Shown here in pieces: positions 42,768-51,744 of a DNA stretch of 64,000 nucleotides. Source of the stretch: Vallicoccus soli (GTDB lineage: Bacteria; Actinomycetota; Actinomycetes; Motilibacterales; Motilibacteraceae); the NCBI RefSeq assembly GCF_003594885.1, contig NZ_QZEZ01000001.1, positions 744,001-808,000 on the forward strand. Direction: 5' to 3'. The first letter of the stretch is position 1. Every line of letters starts with the position of its first letter. Under the pieces are notes generated by a model. It was given only the letters and a program-made list of their open reading frames with translations. It was not told where the DNA came from and did no database searches. The translations under genes were made by a program, and so were the position numbers.

Positions 42768-43178
42768 TCACGGGTCGAGGGCGCCCCAGGCGGTGAGGTG
42801 CCCGAGCAGGCCGTCGACGAGGTCGAGCCCCGGGAGGTCGGCCACGGGCACGAAGCGGGCCTCGGCGGCGTCGTCCCCGGCGCGCAGCGCGCCGCCGGCG
42901 AGGGTGCAGGCGTGGTCGCGGACGTCGTACACGGCCCCGCCGGGGCCCGGCACCCGCACGGCGCCGAGCAGCGGCCCCACCACCACCTCCAGCCCGGTCT
43001 CCTCGCGGACCTCCCGGCGCACGGCGGCCGCGTCGTCCTCCCCGGGCTCCACCCGCCCGCCGGGCACCGACCACCGCCCGGCCTGGGGCGGACGGCCGCG
43101 GCGGACGAGCAGCAGGGCGCCGGAGGCGTCGCGCACGACCGCTCCCACGCAGGGCACGGCGCGCTCGCCCACGGCCAC
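42768..43178 (-). CDS. NUDIX hydrolase
   Basis: A 136-residue pyrophosphohydrolase. The Nudix box is complete: GGRVEPGEDDAAAVRREV followed by REETGL, with the glutamates that bind metal. Length and the VPCVGAVVRD start are typical of MutT/ADP-ribose pyrophosphatase-like proteins. The substrate cannot be determined. The start is GTG at 43178. Confidence 0.9.
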   Translation of the reverse strand: MAVGERAVPCVGAVVRDASGALLLVRRGRPPQAGRWSVPGGRVEPGEDDAAAVRREVREETGLEVVVGPLLGAVRVPGPGGAVYDVRDHACTLAGGALRAGDDAAEARFVPVADLPGLDLVDGLLGHLTAWGALDP

Positions 43179-43264
43179 CCCTCGTGCTCGTACGGCCCCG
43201 CGCCGTCGCGCTGGGTGACGGCAGCCTATTGACGGGCGCGCGGCGGGGGAGGACCGTCGGGGGG

Positions 43265-43897
43265 ATGAAGGGCACGCCCACCTGCCCGCGCTGCAGCGAG
43301 GCGGCGCACCCCCCGGGGCTGTGGTCCAGCGCCTGGACCTGCCCCGTGCACGGGGAGGTCGCGCCCCTGCAGCCGCTCGTCCAGCCCTCGCCCGACGTGC
43401 TCGCGCTCGTCGCCAAGGAGGCGCGGGTCCCCGCCTGGCTGCCGTGGCCGCTGCCGCGCGGCTGGCTCGTCACGGGCGTCGCGCACGCCGGGGACGACCG
43501 CACCGGCCCGCGCGCGGTGGCCCTGGCCTGCTCCGGCCCGGCGCCGCTCGGCGGGATGGGCGAGCTCGTCCTCGTCGCCGAGGAGCCCGGTGTCGGGCTC
43601 GGGGCGCGGTACGCCGGGCTGCCCGGCCCCGACCCGGGCGAGGCGCCGTCGGCCCCGCCGGCCGCCCGGCTGCAGGCCGCCGGGCACGAGACCGCGCTGT
43701 GGTGCCTGCCCGCGCCGGCGGACCGGGCCGCCTTCGTGGGCGAGGCCCGCGGCTGCTGGCTGTGGCTCGTGCTCTGGCCCGAGCCGTGCGGCGCCATGCT
43801 GCTCGAGGACCTCGAGCTCGCCGACGCGCGCGACGTCGTGCCCGAGCTGGCGCTGGTGCCCGTGGGCGCCCTCACACCCCGGCTGCAGCCGGAGTAG
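43265..43897 (+). CDS. DUF6758 family protein with N-terminal zinc ribbon
   Basis: A 210-residue protein starting MKGTPTCPRCSEAA; CPRC (7-10) and CPVHG (26-30) form a likely zinc ribbon. The rest includes PRGWLVTGVAHAGDD and CGAMLLEDLEL, characteristic of an actinobacterial family of unknown function kept upstream of PHP and MarC genes, as it is here. No membrane helix. The ATG at 43265 was chosen because it opens the zinc ribbon. Confidence 0.82.
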   Translation: MKGTPTCPRCSEAAHPPGLWSSAWTCPVHGEVAPLQPLVQPSPDVLALVAKEARVPAWLPWPLPRGWLVTGVAHAGDDRTGPRAVALACSGPAPLGGMGELVLVAEEPGVGLGARYAGLPGPDPGEAPSAPPAARLQAAGHETALWCLPAPADRAAFVGEARGCWLWLVLWPEPCGAMLLEDLELADARDVVPELALVPVGALTPRLQPE

Positions 43898-43935
43898 GGG
43901 TCCCGGCGGGGGAGCGGCCGTTACGCTGGCCGCTC

Positions 43936-44802
43936 GTGCGCATCGACCTCCACACCCACAGCCGGGCCAGCGACGGCACCGACGCCCCGGCCGGGGTCGT
44001 CGCCGCCGCGGCCGCCGCGGGGCTCGACGTCGTCGCGCTCACCGACCACGACACCACGTCCGGCTGGGCCGCCGCCGCGGCCGCGCTCGACGCCCTGGCG
44101 CGCCCGCTGGTCCTCGTGCCCGGGATGGAGCTCTCCTGCGAGCACGAGGGCACCAGCCTGCACCTGCTCGCGTACCTCGCCGACCCGGCGCACCCGGCCC
44201 TCGCGGCCGCCGTCGCGCGGGTGCGCGAGGACCGCGTCCCCCGGGCCCGCGCCATGGTCGAGAGCCTCGCCGCCGCCGGGCTGCCCGTGACCTGGGAGGC
44301 CGTGCTCGCCCGCGCCGCCGGGGGCACGGTCGGGCGCCCGCACCTCGCCGACGCGCTCGTGGACGCCGGCGCGGTGCGCGACCGCGACGAGGCCTTCGCC
44401 GGGCCGCTCAGCACGCGCAGCCCGCACTTCGTCCGCCACGCCACGCTGCCGGCGCTCGAGGCCGTGCGCCTCGTCGTCGCCGCGGGCGGGGTCCCGGTGC
44501 TCGCGCACCCGCGGGCCGGGCGCCGCGGGCGCACGGTGGACGACGCCGCCGTCGCCGCGATGGCGCGCGAGGGCCTGGCCGGGCTCGAGGTCGACCACCG
44601 CGACCACGAGCCGGCCGAGCGCGCGCACCTGCGCGGGCTCGCGGCCGACCTCGGGCTGCTCACGACGGGGTCGAGCGACTACCACGGCACCGGCAAGCGC
44701 AACCGGATCGGCGAGGAGACCACGCCCCCGGAGGCGTACGAGGCCCTGCTCGACCGCGCGACCGGCGCGGTCCGCCCGCTCACGGCGGGGGCCGCCGCGT
44801 GA
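43936..44802 (+). CDS. PHP domain phosphoesterase
   Basis: A 288-residue PHP protein. Metal ligands are visible in [12 protein letters not shown] (residues 4-15), LTDHDT (about 37-42), [15 protein letters not shown] and a final SSDYHGTG. Close relatives hydrolyse 3',5'-nucleoside bisphosphates or act as 5'-3' exonucleases on short oligonucleotides (RNase AM/YciV type). The start is GTG at 43936. It is coupled to marC by GTGA. Confidence 0.87.
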   Translation: MRIDLHTHSRASDGTDAPAGVVAAAAAAGLDVVALTDHDTTSGWAAAAAALDALARPLVLVPGMELSCEHEGTSLHLLAYLADPAHPALAAAVARVREDRVPRARAMVESLAAAGLPVTWEAVLARAAGGTVGRPHLADALVDAGAVRDRDEAFAGPLSTRSPHFVRHATLPALEAVRLVVAAGGVPVLAHPRAGRRGRTVDDAAVAAMAREGLAGLEVDHRDHEPAERAHLRGLAADLGLLTTGSSDYHGTGKRNRIGEETTPPEAYEALLDRATGAVRPLTAGAAA

Positions 44803-45407
44803 GCTGGTTCGACACCCGGCTCTTCGGCGAGTCGTTCCTGACCCTGTTCGTGATCATGGACCCGCCGGGGACCATCCCCCTCTTCCTCAGCCTCACCAGC
44901 GGGCGGTCCGCCCGGGTGCGCAAGCGCATCGCCGGCCAGGCCGCCTCGGTGGCGCTGCTCGTCATCGTCCTGTTCGCGCTGTTCGGGCAGACGATCCTGT
45001 CGTACCTGCACATCTCGCTGCCCGCGCTGAAGTGCGCCGGCGGCCTGCTCCTGCTCCTCGTCGCCCTCGAGCTGCTCACCGGCAAGGCCGACGAGCCGAC
45101 CGCGACGACCGGCACCAACGTGGCGCTCGTGCCGCTCGGCACGCCGCTGCTCGCCGGGCCGGGCGCCATCGTCGCGACGATGGTGTTCGTGCAGCAGGTC
45201 GACGGCTGGGGCGACGCGGTCTCGCTGAGCGCCGGGGTGCTCGCGGTGCACGGGATCCTCTGGCTGACGATGCGCTTCAGCGTCGGCATCATCCGGGTCA
45301 TCAAGGACTCCGGCGTCCTGCTCATCACGCGCATCTCCGGCCTGCTGCTCTCGGCGATCGCCGTCCAGCTCGTCGCGGACGCCGTCCGGGAGTTCGCGAC
45401 GGGGTAG
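44799..45407 (+). CDS. MarC family membrane protein
   Basis: A 202-residue protein with six helices, a complete MarC/UPF0056 family member: [17 protein letters not shown] (about 18-34), [11 protein letters not shown] near 118 and ITRISGLLL near the end. Function is unproven despite the multiple-antibiotic-resistance name. It overlaps the PHP gene by four bases and completes the DUF6758-PHP-MarC trio common in actinobacteria. Confidence 0.9.
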   Translation: MSWFDTRLFGESFLTLFVIMDPPGTIPLFLSLTSGRSARVRKRIAGQAASVALLVIVLFALFGQTILSYLHISLPALKCAGGLLLLLVALELLTGKADEPTATTGTNVALVPLGTPLLAGPGAIVATMVFVQQVDGWGDAVSLSAGVLAVHGILWLTMRFSVGIIRVIKDSGVLLITRISGLLLSAIAVQLVADAVREFATG

Positions 45408-45463
45408 CGCGCGGCCGGGACGGGCAGGGGAGCGGGACGTACGCGAGCAGCGAGGGGTCAGCA

Positions 45464-46204
45464 GTGGCGCAGGGCACGGTCCGGTGGTTCGACGCGGGCA
45501 AGGGCTACGGGTTCATCGAGCCCGACGAGGGCGGCGGCGACGTCTTCGTGCACTTCTCGGCGATCGTCGAGGACGGGGGGTTCCGCACCCTCGAGGAGGG
45601 CCAGCGGGTCGAGTACGGCTCCTCGACCGGCCCGCGCGGCGGCCCGGTGGCCGAGGACGTGCGCCCGCTCGGCGGCGCGCCGGCCCCGGCCGAGGGGCCG
45701 CGCGGACCGGTCGTCACCGGCACGGTCGTCCGGTACGACGCCGACCGCGGCTTCGGCTTCATCCAGGTCGACGACGTCTTCGTGCACGCCAAGGAGGTCC
45801 GCGGGCTGCGCGGCGAAGGGCTGCAGGAGGGGGACCGGGTCGAGCTCGAGCTCGTCGAGGGCCCGCGCGGGCCGCAGGCGCTCGACGTCGACCTGCTCCC
45901 GCCGCCGCGCCCGAGCGCCGCGGCGCGCCCCGCGCGCGGGCGCCAGCAGCGCCCGGCCCCGGCCCGCGGCGGGTCCGGCGGCGGCGCCGGCGGCGAGGTC
46001 GAGGGCACCGTGCAGTGGTTCGACGCCGGCAAGGGCTTCGGCTTCATCACCCCCGACGACGGGGGCGACGACGTGTTCGTCCACGTGTCGCAGGTCGAGG
46101 GCGACGACGGCCCGGCGGCGCTCGCCGAGGGCCAGCGGGTGCGCTTCGGCCGCGCCGAGGGCGACCGCGGCCCGACGGCCTCGCGCGTGCGCAGCGCGGA
46201 CTGA
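45464..46204 (+). CDS. Protein with three tandem cold-shock domains
   Basis: A 246-residue single-stranded nucleic acid-binding protein with three cold-shock domains at about 2-67, 84-141 and 179-243. RNP1 motifs are KGYGFI, RGFGFI and KGFGFI; RNP2 motifs are VFVHF, VFVHA and VFVHV. The first and third keep the WF pair; the middle one is shorter and has RY instead. A Gly/Arg/Pro linker separates the second and third. Bacterial cold-shock proteins are usually single domains of about 70 residues, so this architecture is unusual. It likely acts as an RNA chaperone. Confidence 0.9.
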   Translation: MAQGTVRWFDAGKGYGFIEPDEGGGDVFVHFSAIVEDGGFRTLEEGQRVEYGSSTGPRGGPVAEDVRPLGGAPAPAEGPRGPVVTGTVVRYDADRGFGFIQVDDVFVHAKEVRGLRGEGLQEGDRVELELVEGPRGPQALDVDLLPPPRPSAAARPARGRQQRPAPARGGSGGGAGGEVEGTVQWFDAGKGFGFITPDDGGDDVFVHVSQVEGDDGPAALAEGQRVRFGRAEGDRGPTASRVRSAD

Positions 46205-46242
46205 GCCCGGGCGCCCGGCCCGGGCGCTAGGGTCCCGCGGGC

Positions 46243-47667
46243 ATGGGGGACCTCCGGGCCGCGCTGCGCTCGCCGTGGCTGCCGCCCGTCGCGCTGGTGC
46301 TCGTGCTGGTGCTGCCCGGCATCGGCGAGCGCGCCCTGTGGCAGGACGAGCTGGCGACGCGTTCGGCGGTCGACCGCTCGCTGCCGGACCTCGTCCTGCT
46401 GGCGAGCCACCGCGACGGTGTCGTCGCCGCCTACTACGCGCTGGTGCAGGCGTGGTCGTGGGTGGCGGGCCTCTCGCCGGCCGCCCTGCGGCTGCCGTCC
46501 GCGCTCGGGGTCGCGGCCGCGGCGGGCCTCACGGCGCAGGTCGGTGCCCGGCTGGCGGGGCGCCGGGCCGGCCTCCTCGCCGGGCTCGTCCTCGCCGTGC
46601 TCCCCGCCGTGGCGCAGTACGGGCAGGAGGCGCGGGCGTACGGCCTGACCATGGCCGCGGGAGCCCTCGCGACGCTGCTGCTCCTGCGCCTCCTCGAGCG
46701 GGCGTCGCGGGGCCGCGCGCTCGCGTACGCCGCCTCGGTGCTGGTCCTCGGGTGCCTGCAGCTGACCGCGCTGCTGCTGCTCGCCGGGCACGCCGCGCTG
46801 GTCCTCGCCGCGCGCCGGGGCGCCACCGCCGAACCCCCGGCCCGGCGCGCGTGGGCGGCGGCGACCGGGAGCGCGCTGCTCCTCCTGCTGCCCCTCGCCT
46901 ACGTGGGGTCCCGGCAGAGCGGCGTCGTCGGCGGCCTCGAGCCCCCCGGCTGGCAGGACGTCGCGGACCTGCCGGCCGGGCTCTTCGGCGCCTCGACCGT
47001 CGGCGGCGCGGTGCTCGTCCTGGCGGCGCTGAGCGCCCTGCGCCGGGACGTCCGCGGGCCGGCCCTGCTGGCGGCGGCGGCGCTGCCGCCGCTCCTGCTG
47101 CTCCTGCTGTCCCAGGTGACGCCGCTCTGGCGCGACCGCTACGCCCTCGTGACCCTGCCCGCCTGGGCGCTGCTGGTCGGCGCCGCGCTGGCCCGGGCGG
47201 GGCGCCGGGAGGGCGCCCTGGCCCTCGCCGCCCTGGCGCTGCTGGCGCTGCCCGACCAGGTGGACCTGCGCGGCCCGGTCCGCAGCGGGCAGCCGGACTT
47301 CCCGGCCCTCGCCGCGGTCCTGGCCGAGCGAGTGCGCGAGGGCGACGCCGTCGTCGTCCCGACCGCCCGCGGGGCGCGCATGCGCCAGGGGCTGCAGGCC
47401 TACCTGCCCCCGGGGGCCTGGCCCGAGGACGTGCTCGTGCGCGAGGGCGCGGTCGAGGCCGGCGAGCTGGACGCGGTGGAGTGCGACCCCGCCACCTGCT
47501 TCCCCGACCCGCTGCCCCCGCGCGTCTGGGCCGGGTGCCGCCGGGACTGCCGCGACCCCCTCGCCGCGCTCGAGCCCGAGACGGCCCGGCTGCTGCGGGG
47601 GGCGTACGAGGTCGAGCGGACGTGGCGGGCCGGCGCAGGTGCCGTGTCCCTCCTCGTGCTCCGCTGA
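46243..47667 (+). CDS. GT39-like membrane glycosyltransferase
   Basis: A 474-residue protein with about ten membrane helices. The first periplasmic loop contains WQDELAT (33-39), equivalent to the catalytic Asp-Glu region of PMT/ArnT-like enzymes, and QEARAYGL near 125, also typical. The C-terminal 130 residues are soluble and cysteine-bearing. It probably moves sugar from polyprenyl phosphate to an extracytoplasmic acceptor. It stands alone, with no other sugar-coat genes near. Confidence 0.8.
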   Translation: MGDLRAALRSPWLPPVALVLVLVLPGIGERALWQDELATRSAVDRSLPDLVLLASHRDGVVAAYYALVQAWSWVAGLSPAALRLPSALGVAAAAGLTAQVGARLAGRRAGLLAGLVLAVLPAVAQYGQEARAYGLTMAAGALATLLLLRLLERASRGRALAYAASVLVLGCLQLTALLLLAGHAALVLAARRGATAEPPARRAWAAATGSALLLLLPLAYVGSRQSGVVGGLEPPGWQDVADLPAGLFGASTVGGAVLVLAALSALRRDVRGPALLAAAALPPLLLLLLSQVTPLWRDRYALVTLPAWALLVGAALARAGRREGALALAALALLALPDQVDLRGPVRSGQPDFPALAAVLAERVREGDAVVVPTARGARMRQGLQAYLPPGAWPEDVLVREGAVEAGELDAVECDPATCFPDPLPPRVWAGCRRDCRDPLAALEPETARLLRGAYEVERTWRAGAGAVSLLVLR

Positions 47668-47755
47668 GCCCCGCGCCCCGGGCCCTGCGCGGCGCGCCCT
47701 GTGCCAGGCTGGCCCCCCGGCAGCGAGGGGCAGCGAGTGACGAGGAGGCACGCAG

Positions 47756-48856
47756 GTGGCAGCAGCGCGGGTGCGCGGGGTGGTGGCGCGGGGCAAGGGG
47801 CAGCCGGTCTCGCTCGAGACGGTGCTCGTGCCCGAGCCGGGTCCGGGCGAGGCCCGGGTGCGGGTGCAGGCGTGCGGGGTGTGCCACACGGACCTGCACT
47901 ACCGCGAGGGCGGCATCAACGACGACTTCCCGTTCCTGCTGGGCCACGAGGCCGCGGGCGTCGTGGAGTCCGTCGGGCCGGACGTCGCGGACCTCGCCGT
48001 CGGCGACTACGTGGTGCTCAACTGGCGCGCCGTCTGCGGCCACTGCCGCGCCTGCCTGCGGGGGCGCCCCTGGTACTGCTTCGCCACGCACAACGCCACC
48101 CAGCGCATGACGCTCGAGGACGGCACGCCGCTGGCGCCGGCGCTGGGCATCGGCGCCTTCGCCGACCTCACGCTCGTGGCCGCCGGGCAGTGCACGAAGG
48201 TCGACGAGCGCGCGCGGCCGGCGGTCGCCGGCCTGCTGGGCTGCGGCGTCATGGCCGGCATCGGTGCGGCGATCAACACCGGCGGGGTGACGCGCGGGGA
48301 CTCGGTGGCGGTCATCGGGTGCGGCGGCGTGGGCGACGCGGCGATCGCCGGGGCGCGCCTCGCGGGCGCGTCCACGATCGTCGCGGTCGACGTCGACGAG
48401 CGGAAGCTGGAGCGGGCCCGGGGCTTCGGCGCCACCCACACGGTCGACGCGCGCGAGCAGGACGTCGTCGAGGCGGTGCAGGGCCTCACCGGGGGCTTCG
48501 GCGCCGACGTCGTCATCGAGGCGGTCGGGCGGCCGGAGACGTACCGCCAGGCGTTCTACGCCCGCGACCTCGCCGGCACCGTGGTGCTCGTGGGGGTGCC
48601 CACGCCGCAGATGGAGCTCACCCTGCCGCTGCTCGACGTGTTCGGCCGCGGCGGCGCCCTGAAGTCCTCCTGGTACGGCGACTGCCTGCCGTCCCGGGAC
48701 TTCCCGATGCTCGTCGACCTCTACCTGCAGGGCAGGCTGCCGCTGGACGGCTTCGTCACCGAGGAGGTCGGGATCGGCGACGTCGAGGAGGCGTTCCACC
48801 GGATGGAGAGCGGCGACGTGCTCCGCTCGGTCGTGGTCATGGAGGGGCAGGGCTGA
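47756..48856 (+). CDS. mscR: S-(hydroxymethyl)mycothiol dehydrogenase
   Basis: A 366-residue class III-type zinc alcohol dehydrogenase. The catalytic zinc motif [22 protein letters not shown], structural cysteine set ([15 protein letters not shown]) and NAD motif GCGGVGDAA are present. [13 protein letters not shown] and the overall sequence match the mycothiol-dependent formaldehyde dehydrogenase/S-nitrosomycothiol reductase. It oxidises the formaldehyde-mycothiol adduct. The GTG start follows GAGGAGG. The stop overlaps the MBL gene start. Confidence 0.92.
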   Translation: MAAARVRGVVARGKGQPVSLETVLVPEPGPGEARVRVQACGVCHTDLHYREGGINDDFPFLLGHEAAGVVESVGPDVADLAVGDYVVLNWRAVCGHCRACLRGRPWYCFATHNATQRMTLEDGTPLAPALGIGAFADLTLVAAGQCTKVDERARPAVAGLLGCGVMAGIGAAINTGGVTRGDSVAVIGCGGVGDAAIAGARLAGASTIVAVDVDERKLERARGFGATHTVDAREQDVVEAVQGLTGGFGADVVIEAVGRPETYRQAFYARDLAGTVVLVGVPTPQMELTLPLLDVFGRGGALKSSWYGDCLPSRDFPMLVDLYLQGRLPLDGFVTEEVGIGDVEEAFHRMESGDVLRSVVVMEGQG

Positions 48857-49482
48857 TGGCGCGCATCGAGCGGGTCGTGACGAGCGGGGTCTTCTCGATC
48901 GACGGCGAGGACTTCGACGTCGAGAACAACGTGTGGATCGTCGGCGACGACGAGGAGGTCGTGGTCGTCGACGCCGCGCACGACGCGCAGGCGATCCTCG
49001 CCGCCGTCGGCGAGCGGGACGTGCTGGCGGTGGTCTGCACCCACGGGCACAACGACCACATCGGCGCCGCCGTGGAGGTCGCGGAGGCGACGGGCTCGGA
49101 GATCGCGCTGCACCCGGCGGACGGGATGTTCTGGGAGCAGGTGCACCCCGACGACGTCCCGGACATCGAGATGGCCGAGGGCGGCTGGTTCGACGTCGCC
49201 GGCGTGCGCCTCGACGTGCTGCACACGCCCGGCCACTCGCCCGGGGCGGTCTCGCTGCACGTCCCGGACCTCGAGGTCGTCTTCACCGGCGACACCCTGT
49301 TCCAGGGCGGGCCCGGGGCGACGGGGCGCTCGCACTCGGACTTCCCGACGATCCTCGCGTCGATCAAGGAGAAGCTGCTCGTCCTGCCGAACCACACGCG
49401 GGTGCTGACCGGGCACGGCGACGAGACGACCATCGGCGCCGAGGCGCCCGACTACGACGCCTGGGTCGCCCGCGGGCACTGA
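48856..49482 (+). CDS. MBL-fold hydrolase paired with mscR
   Basis: A 208-residue metallo-beta-lactamase-fold protein with HGHNDH (about 55-60), HTPGHSPG, a GDTLF segment and GHGDETT; the two-zinc site is complete. In mycothiol-producing bacteria such genes follow mscR and are thought to hydrolyse the resulting S-formylmycothiol, by analogy with glutathione hydrolases. The TGATG junction couples its translation to mscR. Confidence 0.87.
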   Translation: MARIERVVTSGVFSIDGEDFDVENNVWIVGDDEEVVVVDAAHDAQAILAAVGERDVLAVVCTHGHNDHIGAAVEVAEATGSEIALHPADGMFWEQVHPDDVPDIEMAEGGWFDVAGVRLDVLHTPGHSPGAVSLHVPDLEVVFTGDTLFQGGPGATGRSHSDFPTILASIKEKLLVLPNHTRVLTGHGDETTIGAEAPDYDAWVARGH

Positions 49483-49552
49483 GGGCGGCGGGCCCGGGGC
49501 GGGGGAGCGTACGCGCGCCGGCGGGCCAGGGGGAGGGTCGGAGCGGGCAAGA

Positions 49553-49614
49553 CCGGGTCAACACCACATCACCAACTCTTTGCGACCGTACCCTCACAGA
49601 AGGTATTGACCCGG
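49553..49614 (+). promoter_or_regulatory. Promoter region of the S1 protease gene framed by an inverted repeat
   Basis: CCGGGTCAA (49553-49561) and TTGACCCGG (49606-49614) form a perfect 9-base inverted repeat around an AT-richer segment. Inside it TTGCGA (49580-49585) and GGTATT (49602-49607), 16 bases apart, could be -35 and -10 elements. A dimeric regulator could bind the arms. Assignment is tentative. Confidence 0.4.
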
Positions 49615-49677
49615 GCGCGACGGGCTGGTGAGACTGCGGCCCTCACGGGGAACTCCCACTCACCCTTGGAGCCGCAG

Positions 49678-50802
49678 ATGCGCTCGTCCACCCTGGGCCG
49701 CCGCGCCACCCTCCTCGCCGCGGCCTGCGGCATGGCCGCCGCGGGCGCCGTCGGGACGGTCACCACCGCCACGACGGCCGCCGCCACCCCCGCGGGCCCC
49801 GCCGCCCCCCGCGCCGCCGCCCCCGCGGCGCAGGCCGCGGCCCCGGCCGAGCTCGCCGCCACCCGCGCGGCCGCGGCGGCCGGCGCCCTCGAGGCCGGCG
49901 CCGGGGCCAGCGCCGCGGGCAGCTGGCTCGAGGACGGCCGCGTCGTCGTCGCCGTCACCGACCGCGCCGCCGCGGCCCGGGTCCGCGCCGCGGGCGGGAC
50001 GGCCCGGCTCGTGGCGCGCAGCGCAGCGCAGCTCGCCGGCGCCCAGCGCCACCTGGACCGGACGGCCGCCGTCCCGGGCACCTCGTGGGCGGTGGACCCG
50101 CGCACCAACCGCGTCGTCGTCACCGCCGACGAGAGCGTGCGGGGCGCCGACCTGGCGACGGTGACCGCCGCCGTGCGCGCCCTGCGGGGCGCGGCGGTGC
50201 TCGAGCGCACCCCCGGCACGCTGAGCACCACGCTCGCCGGCGGCGAGGCGGTCTACGGCGGTGGCGGGCGCTGCTCCCTCGGCTTCAACGTGCGCAGCGG
50301 CTCGACGTACTCGTTCGTCACCGCCGGGCACTGCACGGACCTGGGCAGCACCTGGTACGCGAACTCGGCGCAGACCGCCGTCCTGGGCAGCCGCACCGGC
50401 ACGAGCTTCCCCGGCGACGACTACGGCATCGTGCGCTACGCGGCCGGCCAGCCCACCGCGCCCGGCTCGGTCTCCCTCTACAACGGCAGCACCCGCGACA
50501 TCACCGGTGCGGGCACGCCCGTCGTCGGGCAGACCGTCTACCGCAGCGGCAGCACCACCGGCCTCCACAGCGGCACGGTGCAGGCCCTCAACGCGACGGT
50601 GAACTACGCCGAGGGCAGCGTCCGCGGGCTCATCCGCACCACGGTCTGCGCCGAGCCCGGCGACAGCGGCGGCGCGCTCTTCGCGGGGAACACCGCCCTG
50701 GGGCTCACCTCCGGCGGCAGCGGCGACTGCCGGCGCGGGGGCACGACGTACTTCCAGCCGGTCACCGAGGTGCTCAGCCGCTACGGCGTGAGCGTCTACT
50801 GA
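49678..50802 (+). CDS. Secreted S1 family serine protease (streptogrisin/alpha-lytic type)
   Basis: A 374-residue preproenzyme. The signal peptide contains GRRATLL, compatible with Tat or Sec export. A pro-region of the alpha-lytic protease type follows (about 55-185), and the mature domain starts near 190. The catalytic triad is H218 (TAGHC), D248 (DDYGIV) and S330 (GDSGG); C199 with C219 is the conserved first disulfide. It should be secreted and self-processed to digest extracellular protein. An ATG at 49678 was chosen; the frame is open further upstream without a good ribosome-binding site. Confidence 0.92.
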   Translation: MRSSTLGRRATLLAAACGMAAAGAVGTVTTATTAAATPAGPAAPRAAAPAAQAAAPAELAATRAAAAAGALEAGAGASAAGSWLEDGRVVVAVTDRAAAARVRAAGGTARLVARSAAQLAGAQRHLDRTAAVPGTSWAVDPRTNRVVVTADESVRGADLATVTAAVRALRGAAVLERTPGTLSTTLAGGEAVYGGGGRCSLGFNVRSGSTYSFVTAGHCTDLGSTWYANSAQTAVLGSRTGTSFPGDDYGIVRYAAGQPTAPGSVSLYNGSTRDITGAGTPVVGQTVYRSGSTTGLHSGTVQALNATVNYAEGSVRGLIRTTVCAEPGDSGGALFAGNTALGLTSGGSGDCRRGGTTYFQPVTEVLSRYGVSVY

Positions 50803-50844
50803 GCCGACGCCCGACGGCGTCCGCGACCCTGTCCGGGGTGCCGG

Positions 50845-50878
50845 GCCCGTCGCCGCCTCACGCGAGGCGGCGGCGGGC
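50845..50878 (+). terminator. Hairpin terminator after the S1 protease gene
   Basis: Arms 50845-50859 and 50864-50878 pair at 14 of 15 positions plus one G-T wobble, with an ACGC loop. The hairpin lies about 45 bases after the protease stop and overlaps the end of the convergent MpaB-like gene. Confidence 0.6.
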
Positions 50879-51685
50879 CTGCGTCAGGTGCGGGCCCTCC
50901 CGCAGCGCCGCCGGGAGCGCGAGCAGCGACAACCGCAGCGCGCGCAGCCCCGCCGTCGTGGCCAGGTCGGTCGTCGGCAGGCCGGGCAGGCGGAACATCC
51001 GCCGCGCCCAGCCCGGCAGCGCGGAGAACGCGAGGCCGGCCACGCCCGCCCATGCGGGGCGCGCCGGCGTGGCCACCTGCACGAGGGTCGGCATGGGCGG
51101 CAGGAGGACGAAGCGCGCCGCCTCCCGGGCCTCCGGGGTCGCCGCCAGCTGCGGTCGCACGTCCCGGAAGTAGTCGGCGAGGTCGGCGCTGCTCGCCGGC
51201 ACGGGCACCCCGCGCACCCCGACGAGCCGGGCGAGGCGCACCTGCTCGGCCACGTACGCGTCGGCGTCGGCGCCGCCCACCCCGCCGCCGCGGCGGACCG
51301 TGGACAGCAGCGAGTCGACCAGGCAGCAGTGCACCCACAGCAGGAGGTCCGCGTCGCTCGCGCGGTAGTCGCGCCCGGTCGTCGGGTCGGTGCCGGCGAC
51401 GGCGCGGTGGACGCGCCGCACGGCGGCCGCCGCGCGGCGCGCGTCCTCGGTGGTGCCGAAGGAGACCGTGCCGACGTACTCGGCCGTGCGCTGCAGCCGG
51501 CCCCAGGGGTCGGACCGGAACGAGGAGTTCTGGGCGACGCCGGCCATGGCGACCGGGTGCAGCGACTGCAGCAGCAGGGCGCGCAGGCCGCCGATGCCGG
51601 CGAGCGGGTCGCCGTGGACCCGCCAGGTCACCGACCCGGGCCCGAAGAGCCCCGGGTCGCCCGTACCGTCCCGCTCCGCGCCCAC
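50858..51685 (-). CDS. MpaB/latex-clearing-like oxygenase family protein (DUF2236)
   Basis: A 275-residue protein of the DUF2236 family: GPGSVTWRVHGDP start, LLLQSLHPVAMAGVAQNS, DPWGRLQRTAEYV and LLWVHCCLVDSLL. The conserved arginine and histidines are those that bind haem b in latex-clearing proteins and fungal MpaB. Most bacterial relatives have no known substrate. The GTG start at 51685 lies 59 bases from the divergent esterase gene. Confidence 0.87.
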   Translation of the reverse strand: MGAERDGTGDPGLFGPGSVTWRVHGDPLAGIGGLRALLLQSLHPVAMAGVAQNSSFRSDPWGRLQRTAEYVGTVSFGTTEDARRAAAAVRRVHRAVAGTDPTTGRDYRASDADLLLWVHCCLVDSLLSTVRRGGGVGGADADAYVAEQVRLARLVGVRGVPVPASSADLADYFRDVRPQLAATPEAREAARFVLLPPMPTLVQVATPARPAWAGVAGLAFSALPGWARRMFRLPGLPTTDLATTAGLRALRLSLLALPAALREGPHLTQARRRLA

Positions 51686-51744
51686 CCGCCCAGCGTCGCA
51701 CCGCCCGGACCGGGGCGCGCGCCGGGGCGGCTACTGTCGGGCGG

